Assembly (NCBI RefSeq): GCF_001949145.1 | Contig: NW_019091372.1 | Span: forward strand, 1,150,239-1,214,238 | Length of the DNA stretch: 64,000 bases | Origin: Acanthaster planci | Lineage: Eukaryota; Echinodermata; Asteroidea; Valvatida; Acanthasteridae | Reading direction: 5' to 3' | Part shown: positions 13,301 to 28,300 of the stretch, one piece after another | How positions within the stretch are numbered: the first letter of the stretch is position 1 | Layout: each line of letters starts with the position of its first letter | Made by a program: the position numbers and the translations under genes | Notes under the pieces: generated by a model | What the model was told of the DNA's origin: nothing | The model's input: the letters and a program-made list of their open reading frames with translations, nothing else | Database searches by the model: none

Positions 13301-16300
13301 TTTTTTCGCTCGCTGGATACGACAGTCGAACCGTTTCCCTTGGGAGCAAGACGAGCAAAGCGAGACTTGAAGGGTGCAACATTGCCAGCGGCAACCCAAC
13401 CACCGCTGCCTTCCTCTTCACACTATTGGAAAAAAAATATTGAAACCTCATTCTGTGAAAAATTAACCCAGACACCTTCAGACAAGTGATAAGGGGACGG
13501 GGCAGGACATCGGCAGCGATGTTTGCGACACTCTTGAAAGACAAGGTTACAACTCACAGCTCAAAATAGCCGATCGCCGTCGTTTTGTCATTGGACTGCG
13601 TTCCCCCTCCGACCTTTTGCAGGAGAGGAATTTGTTTAACTTTTGGCAGTCATCCGGGCCTTCCACAATACCAGACCGCTAAATATTTACGAACATATTG
13701 CCCGGGCAAAAGTTGATCATAATCTGCCGGGAAAAAAAGAAGGGATGACACTCGTGCCGGGGTAGGCCTAACATTTTCTGTCGCGCCGAGTGTGCATACA
13801 GGTCAGGCGTTCAACATCAATCGACAATTCCGCGTGAAACGACAGCATAGTTATTCAACAGCCATTTATCAGCCGCTGTCGTCGTTTCCCGAATTACACC
13901 GAGATTTTTCTTCTGGTTAAGACATCCAATCTCTCTGTTTTGAGCCGGCACGGCAGTGATGCTTTAACGCTGGCGCGTAAATCAAGTGTTTTCTTGCGCC
14001 GTGTATCTTGGTAATGAGAGATCGCGCGACACCGACTCTTGACGGCGGAATTATTCTACGAAATTTGCGATCGGCCGAAGAACGGTCCGCGGGCGGTCAG
14101 GCCACCAACCTGAGCGTGCACTCGCTCATAAATCGAATTACCCGCACTAAAAGCAAGCATAATGAAATGGATTCGACAAAATTTGATTATAAAACCAGAC
14201 GGCTGTTTCATCTCGGCGAGCTTTGTGTCCCGGAAGCAATAGGCCCATTGACGTCGATTATTAGTGCCCAGAACAGCAGTTAAATATTTGGCGCCATTTT
14301 TCTTTTCCTTTCAAGCTGAACAAAGAAACAGAGTTGGAGAGTGTTCAAATGTAGCAATTATTTTCTTGTGTGGAAAAGCATGCAGTATTCAAAAGGTCGA
14401 CTGCCTCTGTTAATTCCTCTTAAGAGACTTCTCAAATTACACCTTTTGAAGTCTTTCCCCGAGATCTGCGGTCTTCCTCAGCGGAATAAAAATAACACGA
14501 ATGACGAATCCGCGCGCCAATACGAGCATCTAATCCCAACAACACAGATGCATTTCCGCGCTTAGATCCGTTTATCTCATGTCTCACAAAATTTGTTTTA
14601 ACCCATTGAAAAAAATCGACTGTCCCTAACCAAAATTGCGTACTATTACTATCCCGTACTACCACACACAACACAGCGTATTCTCTTGGGGCCAAAATAA
14701 TGCAAGGCACAAGACAAGAGTGTCTTAAGAAAATAAAATTAAAATTGCAAAAAGCCTGTAGTAAAACAAATGTTACAAAAGTCTTATATCGATTTCTTTA
14801 ATTTGGCAGTGTTAAAAACGCGTGGATTCAAGGAGGTTTAACACGTAGAGTACGGAGGCAGATGTCCGATAATTTGCCCTATTTTAGCAGAGGAATCATC
14901 AAACAGTCGCTCAGTCCGTTCAAGATTTCAGTCAAGAAGACGATGTGTCCTGTACGCTTTTCCGTACTATGATTCTTGATATCAGCGAGAAAAGGAGATT
15001 TACCTGCCCCGCGCAGGGCGAATCACGGCTCAGCAAATCAAATGCCCGGAAATTCGAGCTAGGGGAATAGTGAGGACAGGGATGGGGCCAGATTGAAAGA
15101 TCTCCCCTCCTTCCGCCTCGACGGATCATAATAGGCTCAGAAGCCCAGCTCGATAATTCGTAGTCATTTAGCAGGAAAACAGCTGAAGTGCGGTCGATGC
15201 GAGGGCAAGGTTACATAAAGACACCCGGGTATATCCTCCTAACCCCTTCCAATCAAATTGCCTTCACGTCCCGTTCTTTCGGCTGGTTCTGTGTATTTGT
15301 GTCAGGAAGAGACAAGACAACTCCAAGTGAATTTGTGTCGTGAAGGACAAGGTCGAACATGCATTTTTTTTTACTGGTATGGAAGAATCTAATATCATTA
15401 GAATAACTGCTACTACACGGAGCTTCAGAAGTCGTTATGGCTCCTTCTGCCACATCTGAAAACCACCGGACAGATACAACAGAATTTCTAAGACTGTATA
15501 ATTCATCACCGACACGACGAACTGACACACAAGCTGCAATGGGTGTCAGTTAGTTGAAACTGCGCCATCAACAATATTCGGTTTCATGAGCCAGCACCGG
15601 GCCCGAGTAGTGGGCGCGCACATCGGACGCTGAAGCGAAATAGACCGATTTTCGTTCTCACCAACTGGTACCCAAGCTTATTACGACAATGCAGCGCGGA
15701 GAAAGATGCTGTGAAAGGTTTGACATGAAGTTAATTTATCCATATACTTGCTGCCTCACCCATAAATTTAATTAACATTTGTTTTATTACTCCAAACAAT
15801 TAGTTAAAATTCGTTTTAACCTGTGGAATTAAGATCGGTATCAGGTCGTGAAAACGAAAAGGCGAGGAGTGCGCGCCGAAAGTGTCACACTGCTCTGGTT
15901 GCCACTTCGTAGCAACGTAAATAAATCGGTTCACTAAAATGCGCACAAATGAGATCACCTCGCGCACGCGACTAAGCGTCAGTTCATGCTGTCAGTGACG
16001 AATTTTACAAGACAGTTTTCATGTGCACGGGAAGAGTGGTCAACTAGAAAATTTAATATGGGGGAGGTAGGCCTATCTCAGTGGGATATTTAGAAGACTG
16101 TTGTGAGTATCCAGCAGTTTGATATACAGATTGACCAGATGTATGTCTTTTAGGCCCGTGAAAGGCTGTCACTGAATGTCTTTACAGTGAGTAGCTTCCG
16201 TTGCGTGTAAATTAGAGTGCTTGAGAAATTACGTTTTGTGCCGCACTATCTTTTGCGCCCAAAGTGGGTCGTACATGAACAGGTATATTTTCAGGAAGTT

Positions 16301-19300
16301 ATGGGCATGGTTATAGGTGCATGCCTCTTCGAGTGAATGCATCCTTGGGGATGAAATTGCTTACCCGTGTTGACAACGTGCCACACGAGCCTTCACAGTG
16401 ACTACAGCATCCCCCTTCATGGGTGGTCGGAATATGGTGGCGAAAATTATTTTCACAGAATGACAATAATTTCCAGACTTCTGGATTGGAAATCGATTTT
16501 TTTTGGTGTCCTCTTAATAAAAAGCATTAAAACAACTGTGATGTTAGGCTTAATCGCTGCATATTGTCACAAGGACGTAGCGTCTCTTTAAAAACTGTAT
16601 ATTTCCAAGCAGGTATCACAGAAAATTGAAGCCTGAGGTGAACTTTTCGTTTCGCGTGACCTCGCACGGTTGGTGAAGGCGTGTCGCGTCAGGGGCAGAA
16701 ATGGGGGGGGGGAGAATTAGCTTGCGTTTGAAAGTATTTGCAAAATGAGATTGCTACCCACTTCGACCGACAGGTTGGGTTCTGTGATCGGTTTTGGTCG
16801 GGGAATTGGCGGCTCTCTTTCCGTTATTTTCCCCTTCGATGACTTTCGCCTTGGAGGCCTTGAGCGATACACACGCGGGGACGATTGCCGTGCTGCAGAG
16901 CGGGTTCTCTGGGTGGTTTCTCCAGGGATGTAGATTCAATGGAAGTTCACTGAACGATAGTGATGGCGATTTATTGAGTTAACCATGCATAGTAAAACCA
17001 GCGATGTTCAGTCAGCACTTTTTATAGTGTCTACATGCAGTTGTCACCCCCACCGTTAATTGAAAACTACATTGGAAGAGACGATTCTCTCCCTGACAAA
17101 ATGGTTCAATCCCCCGTCGTCTGATTTTATCGGAACACCGTATGGTCCGACAGTCGCCTATACGCGTTTATTTGTTTAAATAACATGTAGTTTGCATCGC
17201 TGTCATCTTGCAGGCCAGTGCTTTTGTACAGAGAAAACCCCTACGTGCATACCTGTGGAACGAAAGCACTGACCTGCAAGATGACAGCCATGCAAACCCT
17301 CTATAGCTTTTGTCTATAGGTTATTTCGTGCGCAGTCTTTTGAGGAAAGGATTACGGGGTTTTTCTCTTTATAAATATTATTAAAGTAAGTCACTTCCTG
17401 AAGGGAAGGAAAACTGAGGTCACGTGTTTATTTTTCTAAGCTTCGTTTTTATCGTGTAGTGCACGCTCACGTGGAAATAGCCAGCCCTTCTGCGATGATG
17501 GACAGGATGACGGACAAGATATTTATGATTCATAATTCGTAATCATTCGTCAGCTATTCTGAGAGCGTGAAATTCAAACTGACATATCGTTTGTCATTAA
17601 TCATCGCTCATCAACCTTTCCGGTGAATGCTTCAGCGGAGATCCCATTACTTTGAATATGGAAACATTAGGCGATCGAATTTCGATCGGCTTTTTTTCTC
17701 ATTAAGAAATTGTAAACATCGGGGACAGTATTCTGTAAATGGCTAGCGGTGTAGTCGTAAAGTTTAACGGAGGAAGTTTTGTCTTGACACCGTACACATA
17801 CTCGTTGAAAAGAGTAAACCTGGGCAGAACTTTTTACAGTGTTTCTTGCCAACCCTTCCAGGTGGTGCATATTTATATGTGAACTAATCGACGCTTTGAC
17901 ACTGGCTGTTTAATTAATTGGAGATGTTGCTGCACAACTTCAAGTCTACAGATTGACAAAAGTCTGGAAAGTAATAAGTGCCACCGCATCCTATTCGCCG
18001 CGGCTGTTGAAGATATAATGGACGACAGAATAGCCCCTGTTTATTACATTGTAAAGTCTTGTCGGGCGCACTTTCGTCAGCACACCAGTACAAGTCAAAA
18101 GGACAAGGGTCGTTGCCGAAATGTGTCGCGTGGAGGATTGATGGATATAACAGGCGGCTAAATGGAGATCACGGGTGGTTTTGTGCGCAAGTGTCATGGT
18201 AACCATAGTACTTCCGTCTAGATTAGCAACTAAAATAACTCTGCGAGACGAAGTCGTAGAGTTATTTGGGTGGTTAATCTAGACATGTTAAGTAGTAAAG
18301 CATTATTGCTGGCCTACTTTTTTTCGTCTTCTGGAGAAAATTATTGTGATTGACTATACATGTATACAGAGTGTAGACCTTGTCTTGCGACTTGAAGTCT
18401 CGTCACGTAGCATTTCCCTTCCTCTTTCCCCCAGCGTAGAAAAATCGGGAAGCTCCAGACGATTTTTTTTTTATAACTGTCAGCATTTATGAGCAAGATG
18501 TCACCACGTTTTCGTACAGAGCAGCACAGCGTTTTACCCATTTTGGTCACCTAATACATCATCGTGGTAAAGGGGCGGGGGCAGCTTCCGCGTGGGCCTG
18601 TGGATCGTTTGCAGCGCGTGCTTAATATCGGTGTCGTTGAATAATTCTCCCCGATTTTCATCCGAGACGGAAGTGCGGTGGCTACACAAGACTCAAGCAC
18701 GGGTACTGAATTTTTTAAAGAAGCCCCGGCCAACGTCCAACGTACAACTTGTCAAGTAGATCTAGGTCGGCAGTTTTCCCTCCGGCTAACCTCCCTGACC
18801 TACAAATGATAGTTCCTGCCGTTGCCCCGTTGAAGTGCTCCGGATACGCTAAGCAGAACCTGTTCAATGACCGTCTTGTAAAACGACTACAAGTCTTGTA
18901 TCATCGAGTCATGCCAAAAGCATTGTCCTTAGAGTTTTATTAACGCTCAGCGTGAGGTCACTGCGTACGCCACTTCTGTTTTGCAATTGTTTGATACTTA
19001 TTTCCCTGTGGTGTTACCAAAACAACAGTTTTGTTCATTGTATATTGCAGAAACTTTGTTTGATTATAACACCTATCAATAGTTGGATCATTGGTTTTAT
19101 TTCGTTAAACCAAGAACATTAAATAAGCATCCCAGTTATTGAACTGGGGCAAAAATTCGGGGCCGGTTGCTACAGAAAGTCGGTAGGCACGTTAACTAAA
19201 CACTTTTATTGGGCAAATATACAGATCTTACAAAAATGTTGAGCCGTTTCATTCGACGTTTTTATAACACCTTGCATGCCGTGTTTTTTCCATTTTCTTC

Positions 19301-22300
19301 CCCATTATCACAGTTTCAAATGTGGAAAATGTCAGATTTTATTTAGAATCCTAAATGGGTCAGCATGTTTATTCTTTATTTTGTATTTTTGATTTTTATA
19401 TTTTATTCGATGTTTTCATCACCCGTGCTATTCAGAATGCTCGTACAACCTGGCTACTTGTATGTGCACAAAGGAAAACCAGCCACCATCTGGGATCGAG
19501 GCCAAGTAACCCGGAAATATGCAACTGGGGCAAAATATACAGGCAGACTCATGTGGCAAAACCAGTATAGGCCTACATCTGGTTCTCCCCCCCCCCCGTG
19601 CGAGTTGGTGTTTGAAGCCACACCGTAGCTGTTTGCATCGGTCACCTGTAGCGGACACACCATCATGAAGGAATTCATTGACACGCTGCGTGTCCATGCC
19701 AACACCAAAGTGTTCTGTGTAAGACTGTGTGCGTTGTTACGCGTAATGTGCCCGTAGAAGGCCTGTGTAGGGTTTGCATGCCTGTGCTTTTGTTCCACAC
19801 GTGCACAAAGGAGATTTTCCTGTGGAACAAAAGAACTGCCCTGCAAGATGGCTACCACGCAAAGTGTCTATTCTAATGTATTGGAATATTAACTAGCAGT
19901 TGACGTTTTTTATGCCCTGTTTAAAATTGACTTGACATTTTGCCAGCTGGTCCATAATGGAAAAAAGTCTCCAGATTAAGTCAACAGATGGTTGAATTTT
20001 ATTGAAAAATTACATTAAGTTTCATTATTACTATGAGCGTGTGTCAGCGCCCTTTAATAATACACGGAAAATGTCGGCTCTGTTTATACCCGATTTCCCC
20101 GTCTCCGTTTGTAATAATTTCTAATATAAACGCGCTTTTATGGGAACCCATTTCGGCGCCAACAAAATGGAAGCGACAGAAACCAATCTACCGCTCAACA
20201 GGGTGACGAAAAACTTCATCTGTTGGAGGTCCAAGCCATTAAGCAAGATGTCTTGGATTTATTTGTTTTCGTAGGAGCAGAGGAGGGTTACATGTAATCA
20301 AATATTGGACTGAAGAAGGACCATAATGAGATAGGATAAGTTATAGGTGGATTGGTGTTTTAGTGATTGGTGTGGGTAAAGGTAGAATATAATGTCTGAT
20401 TGGTCCGTCAGCCAGTTAAATCTGAGAGCGTGATTAAGTGGCAGTCCAAGAGTGGAATATATTCAATTCTCTGATAGTATGCTAGCAAAGTTGCCTATTT
20501 GGGTGGCCCGGGGTTGTGTTCGTTTGGTTCCTCAAATGAGGGGAGATTATCTGGCTTGAAGGGAAGCTCGTTCGTCATGGCCACACTTCCCAGCGACATC
20601 CTGCTGGCTGCGGTTGAGACGAGGGGAAAAATCAGGCTGATATGCGATCCTTTTTAATATCTGCAAAAACGTGATCCATCATAGAGAGCTGACATTTGAA
20701 AAAAAAATCAGCTGAAAAAAAAATAAAACAATTCGGCGAGGAAGTGGTGTCAGCTGAGCATTTAATATGAAATCCACAATCTGAGATCCTGGGATGATCG
20801 AAATATGAACGGCGGTTAAAGGAGATGTAAATTTCACTTCAGCTTTCTGAATTGACTTCTACGAATACCCTGAAGTCCCACAAGAGACCACATATACTGC
20901 AATGAAATAAAACCACAAAATCTTATGCTTTCTTTCCTGCGAATGTAACACTAAATTGTGCACTTCAGATTCAGAGCTTGACTTGAGATGATGTGGGACT
21001 CGTGTGTGTTTATACATGTCGCGTGGCGCGTACATAGCGCTCTAAGCCCAGCAGATTTCCAGATTCTTTCGTTGTCACCCCTGTCCAGTTGTGAGATAAG
21101 ACCTTCCGCAGCGGCTCGGAATAAGCCTGCGCCCACTCTAGTATAACCGAATAAATGCTTCTGCAAGAGAGGCGATTGTCGTAAACGTGTCTTACGCAAC
21201 CCTTCACGGAACTCAGGTCCGAACCAGCATGCTATTGCACGTGGAGTAGACCTAAAGAACCACAGGGCCACGGTGCTATATACGACGGACCATGTTCCAA
21301 CCAACATACCATTCCACGTGGGGTAGAACTCAAGGACCAGGTGCTCTATGCCACGGACCATGTTCCAACCAACATACCATTCCGCGTGGGGTAGAACTCA
21401 AGAACTACAGGACCACGTAGCTATATACAAACACATGCTTCGCGATCCTTTAAACAAAAAGGAAACTTCTTTAATTACATTGGATCCTGTGAGTACGGTA
21501 ATAAATTACAGCAGAGTGTGAAAGCTGACGGCCATGGTGCTAAATGTGCGGACCCAGGGGCATAAAAAATACACTCCCGTCCTTCATGTTTTATTTTGCA
21601 CATTATAAACAACCGCCTTTTACAAGAATTAGGTCTGAGGTTAGCTCGGTCGTATATCACTCGTGCGGAGCGAATCCAGTTGCTGGCGAGGCCCGGCCCG
21701 GTATCACCTCGGCGTAGATCTGGCGCTTGAGCGCAGACGTAACGAATTAGTCAATCACCGAATGGGGGTCGGTCCAATCCCCAGTAGGTTACACAAAGAC
21801 TGACTTTCCGTTGCGTTGTTAGTGTTTCACCTTCTGAAAGACGCCCGGTACTCGCAGACATGATGGGGTCGATCATACGAGAGTTCGGATTGGATAGCAA
21901 TAGCTATGTAGCTTTCCAAGTTTTGGGCCAAAGCTTGGATTTTCAATTTATGAGCTCAGGCCAAGAATTCGGCGGTTAGGGGCAGAACAAGATAGGGGGT
22001 TCACGGCTGTCCCGCCCCTCGTAAAAATTGAAATGTGGGCCCCGGGTTTTTTTGAGGGGGGGGTTCGCGACAATGAAAAGATCCTGGCACCACAAAAATC
22101 TATTTGACATGCGTTGGTAGTTGTTAATATGCACTGATATCCGGAAGGAATATGTTTTTCTCATAACAAGTTGAGGCACTGTCGATTAAAAGGCATCCAA
22201 AAGTATGTGTGTTCGTATAATGTATCCATGCCTTCCATGGATCGATGGAATGTTTTAAAAACTAGCTGAGAAGTTCTTCCTTCAGCTATAGACCTATGGT

Positions 22301-25300
22301 TTAGCGTCAACCAAACTCCTCCGTTTAATACGGCCGTTTCACAATAGTGCGCCACCAAGAGTTTTTGCAACGCGTTGGTCAATCACAGTGGGCGAAATTT
22401 GTCGACCCAATGCGTGTTTGGAAAGGGTCGACAAATTTCGCGCCTTATGATTGGCCAACGTGTTGCAAACTCTTGGTGGCACGCTATTAAGAATCGCCCG
22501 TATTGGAAAACCCGGAGCAAAGATGCATTGCCGCACTGCACCTGCATATATTGGTTAATTTTTCTCGACTATCAAATTTTGTATATCCCATGATGTGTCG
22601 GTTAGTAAAAAATAGAACAGGGTTAATGAAGCGTTATGATTTGTCAAAGGACATGCCAGAAATGTCATGCTCTGTGGTACACGGTCTAGATTTCCACTTA
22701 CCAGGCGACCTATTATTTCTACCTTGTTCGCAATTTCAGCCAGATGATGTTAATGAAACGTGTCTAATTCCGGTGTGATTGTTGCAGCAATGGTTTTGAC
22801 AGGAAGTCACATGCGCCGAGTCTTCAGAATGTGAGGCAGACGAACTCGTTGGGGGGGGGGCTGCACAGAACAAAAGGGAAGTAAAGACGTGAAATATTTC
22901 ACCGGTCACGTCGAGTTATGCAGTTCCAGTGAAACATGACTGAGGTGTCAAACGCATCAGGGGGCTGCCCCCCCCTAATCTTCGGTGTTCCTCGCCGGCT
23001 TCGGTCGGGGAAGGCGTTAATCATGTTTTAGCTCCATGGCACATTTTCTTTCTCCGTTGCATTAAATGTTAACGATGATGTATGGCGCGAGTTACACGAG
23101 CAGAATCTTTTGTCCTAGCCTGGCGAGCGGACGATTTCGTTTTGGGGCTTGCCTGCGGGCATCCCGTCGGCAGTGCGCATAATAGGCGCCGCCGGTTAAG
23201 AATCGCCTCACCGGGTTTGACGAGAAGGCGGTGTTAACGAGAATATTACCAGGGATTGGGATTTATTTGTTTTCGTCTGGAGTGAATGTGGTTTTAGTCA
23301 ATGTCAAAATTTTAAAGGGCTAAAATAATGGACGAGGTACGATAGATAGATACGGCAGGCCATCCCTCGGCTAATTCGAACCTGTCGTTTCTTGGATCTT
23401 GGCTTGTCTGACGAACGTTGGTGTTGTTTTTTGTTTTGTTTTGTTTTGTTTTTGTTTTTTGGTTTTGTTTTTAGGTTTTCTTGGCGGAATAATGGAAGGT
23501 TTTCCTTATCTGTTGGCTTGTTTGCTCTTGCAGGAGGATTTTCTCTCTTCAAACAAGCGAAGAGCAGAATTATTGATACTGCAAACATGAAGGTTTATTA
23601 AATAACGTTTTCTCGACTTTGCCGGAAATCTAATAGAGAGCAGTACGAAGTGCGCAGGCTTTATTTGCAGTTGACAGTTGCCAAATCGTCCCACTCCGGA
23701 CTGAGTGATATCGTTTTGGCGCATTTTTTTTTCTCTCGAGAAGCATTGTGTTGGTTCTTTTGGGTCACGAGTGTTGCAGCATGTTGGTAATCCCATCAGA
23801 CCACGTGAAGTGCTCTTAAACTGACCGTCAGGCTGCTCGAACCGTGTAGTCTTAATAAATCGTGTGTTTTTTTTGTTAAGTTCGATGTCCATGATTCGTG
23901 ACGTCACTTCGATCCATATATAGAAAGTATCTGCGTTATTTGGCAGGTGTTCTTTAAACAATAGGTTGTTTTCTACATGTTATTAAAAAGGAACAAGTTT
24001 ACAGTTAAGTCGGGATATATTTTGTATCAACATCGCCCTAACCTTGGTGATTTATAGGATTCAGTCAAACTGCCGGTTCATCGTTGACCGCCGCGCGTAG
24101 TCACAAGCGTGAACTTCACCGAAGTGCCTTTCGGGATCCGTTTGAGCAGCTGATTTATCGAGCGTGATTTGATTGGAGATTCAGACAAACTTTGTCCAAG
24201 AATGTCTGTTGAATACAAACACAGCCTGGAGGAAGAGCATATTAAATCTGCGTGCCTTGGATGAATTTCCGGGTGATGGTACCGCGGTTACTGTTTGAGG
24301 GTACCAAATTTAATTCGCCGGCATGTGCTCAGTTCGGAAAACTTCAGCCATCGTACGGTAAGCTTGTGCAGTATATGAATATGGTGCGTGCCTCTTCTCT
24401 GACGGACGTCATAAAATTGTTTAATCGTTGGTATAACATGGCGGTTGATTAAAGACGTGCGCTCTGTCTTGCCATTAGGGGCATGTCTGTGTTCAATCCA
24501 GCTTGCGTTGGCGATCTGACATGCAGGTTACACGACCGACCTAAGAGGAAGGAACGTGGCTCTACTTTCGTCTCTCGCGTGATAGGTCGTGCGTGTAGAG
24601 GGAGTGGTCAGAAAAAAAAACAAAACCGACACCAACCACCACCACCACCACAACAACAAATAAATGTCCAACTCCATTTATAGCTGCACATATTGCATGT
24701 CTTCAAATATCAGGAGTGTGTATTTTCAAAGCTGTCAGATCATCGTCCATCACTGTGTATTTTGGGTCCCAAATGATTTGCGTCATTATTTCAAAGTAAA
24801 TCTCTACGCACATGCAAGGTGATTGCTTGGTATAGTATTCGAAGTCACACACTACATTCAGAGAGATGGTAAAAGCGGCATGACATCATTGCGTATGCTT
24901 GTTTATTGCTCCTCTGATGGAAAGGGCCTCGGTTAGTACAGTGAACTGCCCCAAAGCTGCATTTCGTCTTACCTTATTCACTTAATGGCTCCAGTTGCTT
25001 GTCAACTACCGGTACTGGATTTGATCGTTATTGAGTTCTGTGCCTCGGGCTCATTTCCATGTTCCCCTATATCTAATTTGCTTTTGGTGACATCAACGGT
25101 TTCTGCTCCAAGGCTGATACACCTGCTTGATACAGGGTAACATTATCGGCGAGAACAGTGTTGATGCGCCGATCGTATGTTGTATTCATTATGGGTCCTA
25201 CGTTTTGCGAACTCACCGCTCTGTACGTCGGTTCGTTGTTCCTAATAACGTCGAGCAGCTCATGTCCATAATAAGCCTTTAAAAGCACAGTTCCACCGTA

Positions 25301-28300
25301 AAACAGTGTTATAACGCCTTCCTTTTAACTCCTTAAGAACGTTTTGTGGTGTTCATAATCCAAAGCTATATACGCGTTGTAGTATTTATGTTTTTTAACA
25401 AATGGGTATTGATGACACATTTTGGTGTTCATAGCAAGACACAAAAACACGTTTATCGAGTGGAGGCAAGTTTTGATCACCAAAGCACGTTGATTTCTAA
25501 AAAGATGTTTAATTTTAAACGGTTACCGGTGTTTAATGGTTACATGTTATTGTTAGCGCAAAGACGACTTTATAATGGGCGTTGGTTTTTACAGTGTTGC
25601 CCTCTTCATGCTATTTTGAAAGATGCATATCTATCAGCAAAGAAACTCGCCTGATTTCTTGTTGAGGCTGCTCCTTTGAGAGTTATACCTAGAGCATGGT
25701 CCTTTTGTAGCGTTTGAGGCGAGGGACTGACTGTGGCGCAAGCAGCATATCCAGGGATATACCTGACCGAACTGGGACTGTCCTAGCCAGATATCACTTG
25801 ATATCTCAAGGCACTCGTCGCTGGATGACTCGGTTGATGTGCCTGCTGGGTGATGTTCGAATTTCACACTCGTTTCATGCTGACTGGTCAGAACTTGAGC
25901 ACGATCCGTCAGGAATTTTTTTTTTTTAATTGGGAGAGAGTTGGAGAAAAAAAAAACGGTCGCCGTGTTGGAACCCGGAAAACTTCCCGAGCGGCGCGGG
26001 CGCGTTTAGCCTCCGGGAACAACGCGTCGGTGGAGGGTGAAATACGCTTGGGAGCTCCGCAAGGAGAAATTTTGCCCAAGTGTGCACTTTTTATATTTTT
26101 TTAAAAACCTGTCGGTCCAGTGTAAACACCGGTAAAATGCCCGCCCGAGACTATTTAGGCAACAAGGGGAGGCCTGTATAACATTTGTTGTGGAAGAAAA
26201 AGGAGTGCTGGTTTTGAATCTCAAATGACGCGACTTGAAACAAGGCTTGTGTCCGGCCCACTTTGCAATGCAGTTTACTTAGAGGGTATCTTCGGTTGAA
26301 GTGTTCGAACCCACTAGAGCTCGATCGTCTCGCTCAGATTTCCATTAATTACATCAACCGCGAGTCACGGCACTCGTGAAGATGTCTCATGTATAACAAT
26401 ATGTGACTATTTGGGGCACGTTTGACTGTCATAGAAGTAAAACTAAACCGCCTGGCCTGACGTGATTATCAAGTAAAAGTGATATTTTGAAAAGAGGAAC
26501 TTATGAAAGGGAAGACCCCAGGAAAGTCCAAGTGACAGTCTGTGAAACACAGTTGTTTGCAGAAAATGTCAATAGAAGGTTTGCATGGCTGCCATCTTGC
26601 AGGCCAGTGCTTTTGTTCCACAGGGTGTGCACAAACGAGGTTTCCCTGTGGAACAGAACTGCCCTGTATTAAAGATGGCTACCATGTGAAGCCTCCATAA
26701 GTTTGCTTCTAATCAGTGCAGTGCCCAAATGGTGACTGAATCTCATCATATTGTGCATTGTGGACCACTATTCAAGGACGACCTTTTCCCTGCAATTAGG
26801 CAACGCAATGGAAACTGGGACCTCAGTTTAGAACCGAAAACTTGCACTCGCTCCCCTAGTCCCCTCCTTATGACCGCGTGCTACATTCGTCACCCTCGCA
26901 TACTGCGACGTGCTCGCCACCACGTCAAACGGTGCTTTGATGAAAAGTCTGTCTAGTCGCCCGAGAGGTCGGATTTAGTGAACCTCATTATCGTCATCCC
27001 CAGGCGCGAGAAAAAGGTTAGGACATAAGTTCGCCGAAATTATGAAACTTGTCAAGATTGGAGGTGTTAACCTCAGAGGTGCGGAGGGTAACAACTTAAG
27101 GGTTGGTACGTGTCGGAATGGGCTGGTTTGACCCGCTCTATAAACGCAGAAATGGGGCACGGGGAGTGGACTATTTCATTCCGAAGTGTGAAAGAATATT
27201 CCTCCGCGAGTGCGGACTCACTTAGAGCTGAGGAGAGAGAGAGAGAGTTATTGTTGTGTGCAGTACAGCATGCAGCTACTGTGTACCCTAACGCATACTC
27301 CACCATTTTGGTTCCAACAAATGAGACTCTCATGTCGCAACGCTCGTGTGTGGACGCACGTTTACGCACGGTCTGCTCCAATGTCTAACAAAGTGGTTCC
27401 TGAAAAAGGGCGGAGTGATTTGCGGCTGCGGGTTTTCCCCAAACTAGGTAGAGCCACAACGGTCGTTTTCTCTTCTCGAAAGGCGAGTGAAGCCGGTGAT
27501 GACTCGTCGAAACGATTGCCATGGTGGAACATAACGGTGACGTGGGCTGGTAGCGTGAATGGTAACCATGGTAACCACGCACGCACAAACAGAATGACTT
27601 TTGTGGTTCTGTGTTGCTTGTACTTTCCGTTATAGCGTTCCATCTCGAAATACGAGCCCAAAAATAATGGAAGCGTATCCTTTAATTCTCTCTTCCTCCA
27701 GGATATCCTGGCGCTTATGTTTTTGTTGTCGTTGAATGTGGTGGATAATTAGTGAATGAAAAGCGCCAGAATGCGTGAACATAAGCATTATGGAGATCAT
27801 GTGACGCGTTGTAAGAGTCCAATAAATTAAAACTTCGGCGCCAGCTATATCGCGAATCTGGCAGTAATGTGCCGAGCCATCGATGCCATCCGAAGCAAAC
27901 TGCGACTCTAATGGCACCTCTGCGGTGTCTGCGATTGTCTGAGATTAGAATCGGCAAGGAGTAACAGTAACCAGTTTGGATTGACAATGATTTCTTTGTG
28001 GTGTCCTACTGCTTCAAGAAACGAAGTTAATGTTCACTGTAGTTCTGAAATACCACGAGCAGTATGCCAACAACACCTTATTGCCTTATTACCGTGCTAA
28101 CCACAAATACCACAAGAAATACGTCAACCCAGGATTTTTTTCATCAACTGCGTAACCTTTCTCCGTTCGAACGTTTCCTCTTAATTTCTAAAAAGGTGGG
28201 ATCGATGTACGAATTTTTCCAAACAAGTGTGACAGTCTAAGTCAACCTGTACGCGCACGGTTGAGTCGTTGCTGCCTGCTCAAGACGCAGAGCGGCTGGT

